Counted from the first letter of the stretch, positions 46,148 to 55,230 are shown. The stretch: 64,000 bases of DNA from CAVSPO01 sp963730005 (GCA_963730005.1 CAVSPO010000017.1:33910-97909), one strand, 5' to 3'. Notes: generated from the sequence alone by a model not told the origin. A program made the numbers and translations.

Positions 46148-46768
46148 TCAGGCGAACAGGCTGGTGCCGTATCGCAGCACGATGGCGGCGACGATGAAGG
46201 TGAGCCACAGCCACACGACGAGGGCGTCCAGCGCCATCCGCTGCGCCGCAAGCAGCGCGGCTTGTGCCCGTGGGGGTAGGTACAGGTTGTCGTGGCGGAT
46301 GTTGTACCGCGTGAGGGAGGCGAACACCAAGGTGGTGGACAGCGTGACGAGCAGGCACCAGGGGCAGAGTGCTCCGATGTTGAACATGGCTTCATAGAAC
46401 AGCCAGTAGGCGAAGAGGAATCCGAGGGTGTAGACGACTTGCGCGGCGAACATGAACCATCTGGGGAACCGGACACTGGCCAGGCTGGCGAGGGCGATGG
46501 TGATCACGACTGGTTCGGCGATGAGTCCGAGGAAGGCGTTGGGAAATCCGAAGACGCTGGCCTGCCAGGACTGGCCGACGGTGCCGCAGCTGATGGTGGC
46601 GTTGATGTTGCAGGAGAGGTTGACGTCGGGATTGGCGGCCAGGGCGACCGCGTCCACGGACAGCACGAAGGAGGCGGTCAGGCTCAGGGCTGCCGAGAAC
46701 AACATGGTGGCGAAGGTCCAGGTGTCGGCCTGCCGCAGCCGATGCCAGCGTTCCATCAGCTCAGTCAT
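46148..46768 (-). CDS. vitamin K epoxide reductase family protein (VKOR)
   Basis: 206 residues from ATG 46768, with five hydrophobic helices. The four redox cysteines are present: Cys53 and Cys61 in the loop LSCNINATISCG, and the CPWC pair at 135-138. VKOR reoxidises a DsbA-like partner at the membrane, passing electrons to quinone. It overlaps the DsbA-like gene upstream by eight bases, the classic arrangement. C-terminus RYGTSLFA. Confidence 0.9.
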   Translation of the reverse strand: MTELMERWHRLRQADTWTFATMLFSAALSLTASFVLSVDAVALAANPDVNLSCNINATISCGTVGQSWQASVFGFPNAFLGLIAEPVVITIALASLASVRFPRWFMFAAQVVYTLGFLFAYWLFYEAMFNIGALCPWCLLVTLSTTLVFASLTRYNIRHDNLYLPPRAQAALLAAQRMALDALVVWLWLTFIVAAIVLRYGTSLFA

Positions 46769-47552
46769 TCGCGGCGGCCTTGATCGCGGTGGTGAGGGGC
46801 CCGACGGAGTACAGGTCGCCCTTGAAGGGCTTGCCGTCGATGAGAACGGTGGGGGTGCCGGTGATGCCGGAGGCGAAGTCGGCCTTGGTGCCCTGGTCGA
46901 CCCAGCTGGTGTTGGCCTGCTGCTTGAAGCCGGCGACCACGGTGGGGTCCACCCCGGCGGCGGTCGCCAACGTGGCGATTTGGTCGTCGGTGAGTCCGTT
47001 GCCACCCTCGGTGGGCTGGTTGGCGAAGAGCGCGTCGTTGAAGGCCATCGCGCTGTCGGGGTCGGCCTTGGCGGCGGTGACGAACGCGTTGGCCGCGCGT
47101 GTGGAATAGCGGGTGCCGTTGGAGGCCCGGTCGAGGAAGGACATGGGGTGGATCTCGAGTTGGATGGTGCCCTCGGCCACCAGACGGTTGAGTTCGTCGC
47201 CGTTGGTGGCGTCGAAGCGGCCGCAGAAGGGGCACATGTAGTCCTGGTACACGCTCACTCTCACCGGCGCGCCGGTTTGGCCAACCGTGATGGTCCAGGC
47301 ATCACTGCCCGCAGCAGCGGCGTTGGCTGTGACGGTCCCCGGGGTTGGGGTGCCGGGCTTCGGGGTCTGGGCGAGTACCCCGACCCAGACCAGGACGCCG
47401 ATCAGAGTGGCGGCCACCGTGGCCACCAGGATGATGGTGACGCGTCGGCGGATGCGTTGCTCTCGGGCAGCCTGGGCCTGTTGGGCGGCCAGTTGCTGGC
47501 GGCGGCTTCCGGCCGGAGGGGTGGACGCAGGGGGCGGAGTGGTCTTGGGCAT
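46761..47552 (-). CDS. DsbA-like membrane-anchored thiol-disulfide oxidoreductase
   Basis: 263 residues from ATG 47552 (MPKTTPPPASTPPAGSRRQQ). Single helix at about 38-60, then a thioredoxin-like fold with VYQDYMCPFCGRF (CPFC, Cys107/Cys110) and the cis-proline region GITGTPTVLIDGKPF. Introduces disulfides in exported proteins, reoxidised by the VKOR encoded next. Substrates could include the cysteine-rich secreted proteins of the element. Confidence 0.9.
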   Translation of the reverse strand: MPKTTPPPASTPPAGSRRQQLAAQQAQAAREQRIRRRVTIILVATVAATLIGVLVWVGVLAQTPKPGTPTPGTVTANAAAAGSDAWTITVGQTGAPVRVSVYQDYMCPFCGRFDATNGDELNRLVAEGTIQLEIHPMSFLDRASNGTRYSTRAANAFVTAAKADPDSAMAFNDALFANQPTEGGNGLTDDQIATLATAAGVDPTVVAGFKQQANTSWVDQGTKADFASGITGTPTVLIDGKPFKGDLYSVGPLTTAIKAAAND

Positions 47553-47717
47553 GGGTGTCAGCTTTCGATTGGCTTGGGTGAGGGCGCGGTCGCCCGGGGA
47601 CCGGTGCTGGACGCGCTGACACCAAGGCAGCGGGGAGGGACGGCCTCCACCAGGGAGGCCCTCGAACCGCGTGCAGTCGCTCACCGGCTCGCCCGTGACG
47701 GCGGCCGATGGTGGCAG

Positions 47718-48203
47718 TCAGCCCAGCAGAAGAAGCCTGGGCGGACCCCGCCGGCTGAGCGCTCGCCGCGAGGCCACGCGACGAAGGTCTGGAACCCGGG
47801 GCGCGCCAAGCCGCGGGGCTCGGGGACTGACTGGCACCGAAAGCGTGGAGCGTGCCACAAGGGTGTGTCGGCTCAGCCAGGCGCGGGCACGGCGCAACAG
47901 CACCCGGAACGCCACACCGAGGCCGACAACGTTCAGCAGTCCGAGCAGGGCCAACCCCAACGTGGACAGACAGAGGGCTAGGACCAAGTGGTTGGCATGC
48001 ACCACGGCCTGCGCAGCGTCGACCATGCCGCTTGCGCACGCCTGGTTCTCGCGGACCAGGTCCAGGTGCAGCCCTAGCCAGGACAACCCGGACGGCAGGC
48101 TGACACAGGCCATCTCGGGGCCCGATCCCATCTCGATCCGAGGCAGCACCGACGAGGCGGCCAGCGCGAGCAGCGCCAGTGGCACCACGCGCCCGGCCAC
48201 CAC
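47718..48203 (-). CDS. membrane protein next to metal-resistance genes
   Basis: 161 residues. N-terminal helix (MVAGRVVPLALLALAASSVL), an extracytoplasmic loop with three cysteines, then a double helix (LVLALCLSTLGLALLGLLNV) and a very basic tail. Divergent from the CmtR-like gene, so both may share a promoter region. No family recognised; the tail past residue 120 may be over-read. Confidence 0.5.
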   Translation of the reverse strand: MVAGRVVPLALLALAASSVLPRIEMGSGPEMACVSLPSGLSWLGLHLDLVRENQACASGMVDAAQAVVHANHLVLALCLSTLGLALLGLLNVVGLGVAFRVLLRRARAWLSRHTLVARSTLSVPVSPRAPRLGAPRVPDLRRVASRRALSRRGPPRLLLLG

Positions 48204-48316
48204 CCCGACGCCCTGTAACCGTCTCAGCGGAGGACCTGCCTTTCGAACAAGCTCCCATCATACGGTCGAGTGCAACCGATCCCACTCCTAAACCCGCCAT
48301 GCGCTATCATCGTCGC

Positions 48317-48742
48317 ATGACGATCACATCGACTAGTTCGGGCTGTACGGTGACCGAGGCCCAGGGGGGCCTCAGCGTCGCGGCAGCGTTGTTCCACGGG
48401 CTATCTGACCCTTCCCGGCTGGCGATCCTGCAGCACCTGACCTTGGGCGAGCACCGGGTGCGGGACCTGACCGAGCACTTGGGGCTGGCGCAGTCGACGG
48501 TGAGCGCACACTTGGCCTGCCTGCGCGAGTGCGGCCTGGTGTCGTCGCGGCCCGAGGGGCGGGCGTCGTTGTTCTCGCTGACCTGCGCGCCACAACTGCT
48601 GGCGGTCCTGGGGGCGGCCGAGCAGCTGCTGGCCAGCACCGGCTATGCGGTGGCGCTGTGTCCCAACTACGGCGTGGGGACAGTCGGGAACCCGACACCA
48701 GATGAGTTGAAGACCCACGCCAGCATGGGAGGCACGCGATGA
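48317..48742 (+). CDS. CmtR-like ArsR-family metal sensor
   Basis: 141 residues from ATG 48317. The winged helix is LSDPSRLAILQHLTLGEHRV, RDLTEHLGLAQSTVSAHLA. Cys68 and Cys72 lie four apart in the recognition helix (ACLRECGLV), and Cys115 lies in the C-terminal part (VALCPNYG). This is the ligand layout of mycobacterial CmtR (Cys57, Cys61, Cys102), a Cd(II)/Pb(II) sensor. The gene overlaps the ATPase start by four bases, so the sensor and pump are co-expressed and metal-induced. Confidence 0.85.
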   Translation: MTITSTSSGCTVTEAQGGLSVAAALFHGLSDPSRLAILQHLTLGEHRVRDLTEHLGLAQSTVSAHLACLRECGLVSSRPEGRASLFSLTCAPQLLAVLGAAEQLLASTGYAVALCPNYGVGTVGNPTPDELKTHASMGGTR

Positions 48743-50754
48743 GCCAGCACGACACGTCCGGGCGAAAGACACCCGTCGACACCCAGGAGGCTGACGACGC
48801 GCTGGCGGATCGGGACGTGCTCGGCGATGTTGAAGACCACGAGGATGACGACGACGATGCGGTGGAGCACCTGTGGCAGGTTCGTGACATCCAGCTCGGG
48901 TTGGTGTCCGGCGCACTGCTGCTGGCCGGTTTCCTGGCCGGCCTGGCCGGATGGGAGACGGTCGGGCTCGTCCTGAGTGGGGTGGCGTTGCTGGTGGGCG
49001 GGTCGACGTTCGTACCGGGTGCGTTGAAGAAGCTCGCCAAGGGCAAGCTGGGAGTTGGTCTACTGATGACCATCGGCGCCGTGGGCGCCACCCTCCTGGG
49101 CCAGGTCGAGGAAGCCGCGACTCTGGCGTTCCTGTTCTCCCTCAGCGAAGGCCTGGAGGACTACTCGCTGGCCAAGACCCGGCACAGTTTGCGCGCCCTG
49201 CTCGACCTGGTCCCCCGTCAGGCCACCGTGCTGCGCGACGGTGTGGAGGTCGTCGTCGATCCCGACGAGCTCATCCTGGGCGACCTGATGGTCGTCAAGC
49301 CGGGCGAGCGGCTCGCCACCGACGGCGTCATCCGCACCGGACGGACAGCCTTGGACACCTCGGCGATCACCGGCGAATCCATGCCGATCGAGGTCGGCCC
49401 CTCCAACGAGGTCTACGCCGGTGCGATCAACGGCACCGGCATCCTCGAGGTGGAGGTGACCTCAACCGCGGACAACAACTCGCTGGCCCGGATCGTGCAC
49501 ATCGTCGAGGCCGAGTCGTCCCGGCGCGGGGCCACCCAACGGCTCGCCGACAGGATCGCGAAACCGTTGGTACCGGGGATCCTCCTTGCAGCGGCCTTGA
49601 CTGTGGTCGCCGGCTTCGCCGTGGGCGACCCCGGCCTGTGGCTGCAACGAGCGCTGGTCATGGTGGTCGCCGCGTCCCCCTGCGCCCTGGCCATCTCGGT
49701 GCCGGTCACCGTCGTGGCATCCATCGGGGCGGCCAGCCGGCGCGGCATCCTCGTCAAGGGCGGCGCCGCGATGGAGGTCCTCGGCAAGGTCCGCACCGTC
49801 GCCCTGGACAAGACCGGAACCCTCACCCGCAACCAACCCGTCGTCATCGAGGTGACAACCACCGGCCCGCACACCCGCGAGCAGGTGCTCGCCTGGGCCG
49901 CCGCGCTTGAGGCACGCAGCGAGCACCCCCTCGCCAAAGCCATCCTCGCCGCCACCGAAACCACCACGACCGCCGACGACGTGCAGGCGGCCGTCGGCGC
50001 CGGACTGACCGGCACCCTGGACGGGCACAGCCTACGGTTGGGGCGTCCCGGCTGGATCGAGGCAGGCCCACTCGCCGGCGACGTCGACCGGATGCAACAG
50101 GCCGGGGCCACCGCCGTCCTCGTCGAGGTCGACGGGCAGACCACCGGCGCGATCGCGGTCCGCGACGAACTCCGCCCCGAAGCCGCCCATGTCGTCGCCC
50201 ACTTCCGCTCCCACGGCTACGCCGTCGCGATGCTCACCGGGGACAACCCCACCACCGCCCAAGCCCTCGCCGCCGAGGCCGGGATCACCGACGTGCACGC
50301 CGACCTGCGACCCGAGGACAAGTCGACCATCATCCACAGGCTGCGGGAAAGGGGCCAGGTCACCGCGATGGTCGGCGACGGCGTCAACGACGCCCCCGCG
50401 TTGGCCAGCGCCGACCTGGGCGTGGCCATGGGCGCGATGGGCACCGACGTCGCCATCGAAACCGCCGACGTCGCCCTGATGGGCGACGACCTGCGCCTCC
50501 TGCCGCACGCGTTCGATCACGCCCGCTACACGCGCCGGATCATGCTGCAGAACGTGGTCCTGTCGATCGCGTTGATCGCGGTCCTGATCCCGCTCGCCCT
50601 GTTCGGCGTCCTGGGGTTGGCGGCCGTGGTGCTGGTTCACGAGGTGGCCGAGGTGTTCGTGATCGCCAACGGTGTCCGCGCGGGCCGCACCACCCACTTG
50701 CCCACCCTCACCGCATTGGCCGACAGGCCCGCCCTGCAAGGAGCGACAGCGTGA
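48739..50754 (+). CDS. P1B-type heavy-metal-translocating ATPase
   Basis: 671 residues, frame intact. Histidine/aspartate-rich N-terminus with no CxxC domain. Motifs: TGES at 211-214, transmembrane SPC at 313-315 (VVAASPCALAISVPVTVV), phosphorylation site DKTGTLT at 357-363, GDGVNDAPAL, and a final helix with VLVHEVAEVFVIANGVRAGR. The SPC plus HE combination resembles the P1B-4 group (Co/Zn/Cd export) rather than CPC-type CadA or CopA. Coupled to the CmtR-like sensor and the CDF transporter by four-base overlaps. Confidence 0.9.
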   Translation: MSQHDTSGRKTPVDTQEADDALADRDVLGDVEDHEDDDDDAVEHLWQVRDIQLGLVSGALLLAGFLAGLAGWETVGLVLSGVALLVGGSTFVPGALKKLAKGKLGVGLLMTIGAVGATLLGQVEEAATLAFLFSLSEGLEDYSLAKTRHSLRALLDLVPRQATVLRDGVEVVVDPDELILGDLMVVKPGERLATDGVIRTGRTALDTSAITGESMPIEVGPSNEVYAGAINGTGILEVEVTSTADNNSLARIVHIVEAESSRRGATQRLADRIAKPLVPGILLAAALTVVAGFAVGDPGLWLQRALVMVVAASPCALAISVPVTVVASIGAASRRGILVKGGAAMEVLGKVRTVALDKTGTLTRNQPVVIEVTTTGPHTREQVLAWAAALEARSEHPLAKAILAATETTTTADDVQAAVGAGLTGTLDGHSLRLGRPGWIEAGPLAGDVDRMQQAGATAVLVEVDGQTTGAIAVRDELRPEAAHVVAHFRSHGYAVAMLTGDNPTTAQALAAEAGITDVHADLRPEDKSTIIHRLRERGQVTAMVGDGVNDAPALASADLGVAMGAMGTDVAIETADVALMGDDLRLLPHAFDHARYTRRIMLQNVVLSIALIAVLIPLALFGVLGLAAVVLVHEVAEVFVIANGVRAGRTTHLPTLTALADRPALQGATA

Positions 50755-51665
50755 GCACGGGCCACGACCACGCGCCGCAGGGCACCCATCGCCGGAAGCT
50801 GGCGATCGCGTTCGGGATCACCACCACCATCCTGGTCGCCGAAGTCATCGGCGCGTGGTGGACCAACAGCCTGGCGCTGTTGGTCGACGCCGGCCACATG
50901 CTCACCGACGCCTCGGGCCTGCTGATGGCGCTCATCGCCGCAAACCTCGCCCTTCGTCCACCCACCCCCGTACGCACCTGGGGTTGGCGGCGCTCCGAAG
51001 TGCTGGCGGCTGGAGCCCAAGCCGCGGTCCTGCTCGGGGTCGGGGTGTACGCGTTCGTCGAGGGTGTTCGGCGCCTGTGGACGCCCCCGGAGGTCACCGC
51101 CGGCGGGCTGCTGGTGTTCGGCATCGTCGGTCTGGTCGGCAACATCGTCTCGATGCTGGTACTCAGCTCGGGCCGCGGTGCGAACCTCAACATGCGCGCC
51201 GCCTTCCTTGAGGTCGTCAACGACGCCCTCGGATCGGTGGCGGTGATCGTGAGCGCGGTCGTGATTGCGCTGACAGGGTGGACCCGGATCGACGCCCTCG
51301 CAGGCATGCTGATCGCGACCCTGATCGTGCCGCGGGCGATCACCATCCTGCGGGAGGCGGGGAGCATCCTGCTGGAGTCCACTCCTCCGGGGTTGAACCT
51401 CGAAGAGGTCCGTCGTCACATCCTGGAGGTGCCGCACGTGGTGGGGGTGCACGACCTGCACGCTTCCACCATCGCCACCGGTCTGCCGGTCCTCACCGCC
51501 CACGTTGTGGTCGAGGAGGCCTGCTTCGCCGACGGCCACGCCGCCCAGATGCTGACTGATCTCCAAGCGTGTGTGGCCGACCACTTCGACGTGAGCGTCG
51601 AGCACTCCACCTTCCAACTCGAACCACCCACCCACAACGACTCCGAGCACGCCACGCATGACTGA
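50751..51665 (+). CDS. cation diffusion facilitator (CzcD/ZitB-like)
   Basis: 304 residues, six helices. First metal-site motif LLVDAGHMLTDA has the H-x3-D pair (His49, Asp53). The second motif reads FLEVVNDALGS, with Glu where most Zn/Cd CDFs have His. The C-terminal metallochaperone-like domain follows (GLNLEEVRRHILEVPHVVGV). N- and C-termini are histidine-rich (HDHAPQGTH, SEHATHD). Proton-driven export of Cd/Zn/Co is expected; the altered site may shift specificity. Confidence 0.9.
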   Translation: MSTGHDHAPQGTHRRKLAIAFGITTTILVAEVIGAWWTNSLALLVDAGHMLTDASGLLMALIAANLALRPPTPVRTWGWRRSEVLAAGAQAAVLLGVGVYAFVEGVRRLWTPPEVTAGGLLVFGIVGLVGNIVSMLVLSSGRGANLNMRAAFLEVVNDALGSVAVIVSAVVIALTGWTRIDALAGMLIATLIVPRAITILREAGSILLESTPPGLNLEEVRRHILEVPHVVGVHDLHASTIATGLPVLTAHVVVEEACFADGHAAQMLTDLQACVADHFDVSVEHSTFQLEPPTHNDSEHATHD

Positions 51666-51949
51666 CCGCCACGCGGGCGTTCCTCCACAGGCGACCCGCT
51701 GCCGGGCCGTGCCGCCCGCGAACGGGCCCACGATGACCGTGCCCAATTGGCGGAGCCAGGGGGCCCGCGGGCGGTTGGACCGCCTCGCCGGCTTGGCGGC
51801 TCTGGTTGCCCCGGTGGCAGGGGGCCTCGCTCCGGGCTAGGGCGAGGCGCCCGCGGCGTGTCGGCCGACTCTCCCCGTGTCGCTGTTCGGGGTCCATCCC
51901 GACCTGGTCCCGGAGCCCACCTGCGTGCCGGGGCTGGCAACATATCCCC

Positions 51950-52073
51950 ACGGATCCACGCACGCCTCCCAACCGGCCTGCGCTGGGGACTGGACCGACT
52001 CGTCGTCGGCCTGTGGCTCCTCGCCCTGGCCACCTTCCTCGTCATCCGCTACGGCCACGCCCTCATCGCCTGA
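51950..52073 (+). pseudogene. VKOR C-terminal remnant
   Basis: Encodes LRWGLDRLVVGLWLLALATF, LVIRYGHALIA, which aligns with the last helix of the VKOR at 46.1 kb (MALDALVVWLWLTFIVAAIV, LRYGTSLFA). Nothing of the catalytic part is present. A leftover of a second VKOR gene. Confidence 0.55.
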
Positions 52074-52080
52074 CCACCCG

Positions 52081-52112
52081 GCGGGGCTGTCCACGACCGT
52101 CGACAGCCCCGC
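52081..52112. terminator. GC-rich hairpin ending the metal-resistance run
   Basis: GCGGGGCTGTC and GACAGCCCCGC form a perfect 11-bp stem with a 10-base loop, with no T-tract, eight bases past the VKOR remnant stop. Actinobacterial terminators often lack the T-tract. Confidence 0.6.
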
Positions 52113-52171
52113 CCGCCCTTGGAGGCAACCCACCTCCACTGATTCTGAGAAAAACCCAGGAGACTCTAAGC

Positions 52172-52208
52172 TTGGGGGTGGCCCGAACACAGTACGGGCA
52201 ACCCCCAA
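52172..52208 (+). promoter_or_regulatory. strong leader hairpin before the M23 peptidase
   Basis: TTGGGGGTGGCCCG pairs with CGGGCAACCCCCAA at 13 of 14 positions, with a 9-base loop, 24 bases ahead of the ATG. It could be a terminator or a cis-acting leader; secreted peptidases of actinobacteria are often controlled by leader RNAs, but this does not show a known riboswitch core. Confidence 0.4.
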
Positions 52209-52232
52209 GAAGCATCTTGAAAGGCCCTGCTG

Positions 52233-53105
52233 ATGGCGTCACGGCGTTCCCTCCCAACCCAGCCGCGTCGCGCCGTCCTCGACAGCACCGCGCCTCCCGA
52301 CTCACTCGCGGCAAGCCGCCGGTCCCGGTCCGGCCGCGGCACGCTCGCCATCGCCACGGCAGGAGCGGTCGGGGTCCTGACCTTCTGCGTGCCCGGCGTC
52401 GCCCACAGCGTCACCCACCAAGAACCGATCCTTGCCGCATCAGCGGCCGCCGTCCCGTCCGGTTCGGTCGACGCGTTCGCTTCCCGCCAAGACAGCACCA
52501 GCCGCTCGAGGACCCGTCAGGCGATCGCGCGAGACGCTGCCGACGCGGCAGCCGACCGCGCCGACGCCTTGGCCGACACCGCCGAGGCCGTCGCCCAGAC
52601 CCAGACGGTGGCGGCCGCCGAGGCCAGGGTGCAGTCGTTGGCCGATACCAGTGCCCGGATCCGCGCCGAAGCCGAGCGCCTCGCCAACGCCGACAAGTTC
52701 TTCTGGCCTACCAAGGGCGGCATCGCCTCCGCCTGGGGCATGCGGATGCACCCGATCCTCCGTTACAAGCGGCTCCACGGCGGCGCCGACATCGGCGGCG
52801 CCCCCGGCGCCCCCATCTACGCCGTCCTCGACGGCACCGTCACCACAGCGGCCACCGGCTACAACAACGGCTCGGGCAACAACATCCGGATTAACCACGG
52901 CCAGGTCAACGGTGAACGCCTCGAAACCACCTACCTCCACATGACCACCCTCAACGTGGCCCCCGGTGAACGCGTCAAACGAGGCCAACTCATCGGCACC
53001 GTCGGCTCAACCGGCCTGTCCACCGCCCCCCACCTCCACTTCTCGGTGTACGCCAACGGCGCCAACTCCGACCCCGCCCCCTACCTCCGACGCGGGGCGG
53101 CCTGA
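52233..53105 (+). CDS. secreted M23-family peptidoglycan endopeptidase
   Basis: 290 residues, frame intact. Positively charged N-terminus with a hydrophobic signal around 36-55, an alanine-rich coiled-coil (about 95-150, ADAAADRADALADTAEAVAQ) and an M23 domain: SAWGMRMHP, RLHGGADIGGAPG, TTYLHM and the HLHFSV pair. A non-mobile, host-type cell-wall enzyme, so it may mark a return toward chromosome or cargo. Confidence 0.85.
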   Translation: MASRRSLPTQPRRAVLDSTAPPDSLAASRRSRSGRGTLAIATAGAVGVLTFCVPGVAHSVTHQEPILAASAAAVPSGSVDAFASRQDSTSRSRTRQAIARDAADAAADRADALADTAEAVAQTQTVAAAEARVQSLADTSARIRAEAERLANADKFFWPTKGGIASAWGMRMHPILRYKRLHGGADIGGAPGAPIYAVLDGTVTTAATGYNNGSGNNIRINHGQVNGERLETTYLHMTTLNVAPGERVKRGQLIGTVGSTGLSTAPHLHFSVYANGANSDPAPYLRRGAA

Positions 53106-53452
53106 CCCCCCGGATCCGGCGCCACACGCCCGTCTCTGCTCTGCTGGTCGCCCTGCCCCTCGACGACTTAAGTCCCTCAACGGGGTAGCGCGCGATGATG
53201 ATCGCTCGACGCGCGTCGTCGATCCTTCGGCTTTCTCGAGTGCGCGAGCGAGACTGCTCCCAGCCGCTGACCCGGCCCCGTCCGAACAACCCTGACCGGA
53301 CCCCGCGAGCGACACACATCGGTATGTGGTTGCGGCCACGACCGTGACGTGGACGTCCGCCCAGGCATCTGGGTGATGTCACGACCATCGGCATGTGCGC
53401 GAGGTCACGACCATCGGCAGACCAGATCCGCTGGGCGGTTGGCGAAGTCGTG
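53106..53452. repeat. gap with repeated CACGACCATCGGCA sequences
   Basis: No gene. Two near-identical copies of GTCACGACCATCGGCA lie at about 53379-53424, with a looser copy at 53337. Related text recurs at 54197 and 54231. They look like degenerate IS ends or a dispersed repeat. Confidence 0.4.
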
Positions 53453-53854
53453 TCAGCGGTTGGTCTTGATGACCTCGATGGCGCACTGTGGGCCGGTGGA
53501 TCTGGCGAGGCGGCGATCTCCGGTGAGCAGGGTCACCTGCAGTGCTTCGGCGAGGGCGACGTAGGCGGCGTCGTAGATTGTGAGGTTGTCCCGCAGTTCC
53601 CAACAGCGAGCCAGCAGGGGGGCATGGCCCACGCGTTGGAGCGGCAGTTCACGAAGGTCATCCAGAGCGAACCCGACTCGACGTGGGTCCAGGTGGCCGC
53701 CGCGGGCCAGTCCTCGCCACACAGAGGCCACCTCGAGATCGATCAGTGCCGGGGCGGCGAGTTGTTCCCCGTGCAGCCGATGCCGTGCCGCGTCACCGTC
53801 CGGGCCGTCGTCGAGCAGGGCGACGGCCAGGACGCTGGCGTCAATGACGAGCAC
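53453..53854 (-). CDS. vapC: VapC PIN-domain toxin
   Basis: 133 residues. PIN acids: Asp5 (MLVIDASVLAVALL), Glu41 (IDLEVAS), Asp95 (IYDAAYVALA), Asp113 (LLTGDRRLA). A site-specific RNase toxin by family. Its start overlaps the antitoxin gene by 14 bases. Frame intact. Confidence 0.9.
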   Translation of the reverse strand: MLVIDASVLAVALLDDGPDGDAARHRLHGEQLAAPALIDLEVASVWRGLARGGHLDPRRVGFALDDLRELPLQRVGHAPLLARCWELRDNLTIYDAAYVALAEALQVTLLTGDRRLARSTGPQCAIEVIKTNR

Positions 53855-54071
53855 GGTCGAACCGCAACGCGCTCACCGCGTCCGCCAGCGACAGTGAACC
53901 GCCGGCCCGACCGCCCGCACGGGCGAGCACCTCGTCCACAGTCGGTTGGGCCGCCTCAGCGATCAACCTGGACCGTAGATACTCCTGCAAGGACTGGTGC
54001 GCCGCACTCGCCCGCTGCCGTAGGACCGAATGCGTGTCCTCCGGTACGTCCTTGATCTGGATGTTCGGCAT
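53841..54071 (-). CDS. vapB: VapB ribbon-helix-helix antitoxin (FitA-like)
   Basis: 76 residues from ATG 54071. N-terminal RHH: MPNIQIKDVPEDTHSVLRQR, ASAAHQSLQEYLRSRLIAEA. The C-terminal toxin-binding tail is flexible (GGRAGGSLSLADAVSALRFD). Represses its own promoter; a palindrome sits immediately upstream. Confidence 0.9.
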   Translation of the reverse strand: MPNIQIKDVPEDTHSVLRQRASAAHQSLQEYLRSRLIAEAAQPTVDEVLARAGGRAGGSLSLADAVSALRFDRARH

Positions 54072-54081
54072 AGAGCCATTA

Positions 54082-54098
54082 TGGCGCCAAGGGCGCCA
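54082..54098. promoter_or_regulatory. operator palindrome of vapBC
   Basis: TGGCGCCAAGGGCGCCA, two GGCGCC hexamers in inverted arrangement 10 bases before the vapB start. RHH antitoxins bind such repeats. Confidence 0.6.
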
Positions 54099-54110
54099 AT
54101 ACGGAAGCCG

Positions 54111-55230
54111 TGCTGGGTGTGTGATCACGGTCACGTCCACCGACGTGCGAACGTCCGCTACTGGGCAGTTGAGTGAGCACACGCCCGTCGGCATGTCTGT
54201 CAGGGCGCTTATGGGCATTCGAGTGAGATCACGACCAATCGGAATCATGTCGGAAGGGATGGCAACGCGGTCGCAGCCGTGGCGCTGCCAGCGTCGCCGC
54301 GGGTCACCCCACTGCGGAGCAGTGGCTCTCACCGAGCGCAATATGCAAACGGCTGCTGACGTTGGTCCCGCTAGTTGATCAGCAAACGCCTGCCTGCGCT
54401 TGCATCTACCAAAGCAGCTCGGGAGGCAGCACCTTGAACTCGACGACGACGGTCGGACATCGTTGGATGCCAGGCGCCCTGACGTGTACTCTGCTCCGGC
54501 AGTGCCGGTGGTGCCGGGATCTTCCTGGGGTGGGTAAGACCGGCACCCCGGCCCTTCTTCATCCCATAGAGGAGCCCGCGACTCGCACGCATGGATGGCG
54601 ATACGCGCGTCGATGCAGTTCAACACCAGGCCGAGATGCTTGGACTATGTTCTTCTAGCCATGTGCCCCCTCGTTGACGTCCGAATGCTCCCGTAACACA
54701 ACAAGCACGCCGCCAGTCGTGGTTGCTCACCCAACCACTAATCGGGGCCGCGAACAGTGGGTAACCACATTGGAGCCACGCGTAGAGGGCTGACGTCGTA
54801 GGTCGCGTCCCTTGAGGATCAAGCTCCGATTCTGGCCTTGCGTCGGTTCGATTAGCGGATGAGACTTGTCATCAAGGGCCTTGTCGGACCAACAGTCAGA
54901 CTGACGGCCGGGAAGATTCCCCATAAGTTACCCCATAACCGGCCCTCAGCTTCTCAACGCTTCCCGTTCCCCCTTGTCAAAGAGCAGTTGCCCAGAGCTG
55001 CAGAAAGGTTCAAGTCCTCTCTCGGACACACTCGGTTGGGGTCGTCAATGGTGACGAAGTCCCTACCAAAACCCCTATTGGACGCCAGATTGGGCGTTGC
55101 GCACTCACGTCCCATCGGTGCAGATGAACCCTGAAATCAGCAACAATGATCTTCGATGCTATGCAGAGGGTATGCAGGTTTCGGGGGTCTGCATAGCATC
55201 TCGCACCTTCTCACCCTCGAGGAGCTGCCA
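54111..55230. other. 1.1-kb region with no confident gene
   Basis: Contains degenerate copies of the CACGACCATCGGCA-type repeat (54197-54250), a copy of the CTCCCGTAACACAACAA motif at 54688, and a tRNA-3'-end-like sequence near 55006. Reading frames here have stops or no domain text. Probably remnants of element ends. Confidence 0.4.
54919..55029. other. possible attachment site: tRNA 3'-end-like sequence and direct repeats
   Basis: AGGTTCAAGTCCTCTCTCGG at about 55005 has the T-arm and acceptor-side pattern of a tRNA 3' end, but the rest of a tRNA cannot be folded from the preceding bases. CCCCATAA occurs twice just upstream (about 54919-54937). Placement 200 bases before an integrase start fits attP/attR of a tyrosine integrase. 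Confidence 0.4.

Noticed and set aside
46452..47981. A 509-codon plus-strand frame over the VKOR/DsbA operon
   Set aside because: Glycine-rich antisense; the minus strand has all VKOR and DsbA cysteines.
55005..55030. A complete tRNA gene
   Set aside because: Only the T-arm/3' part is visible; no anticodon or D-arm can be folded upstream.
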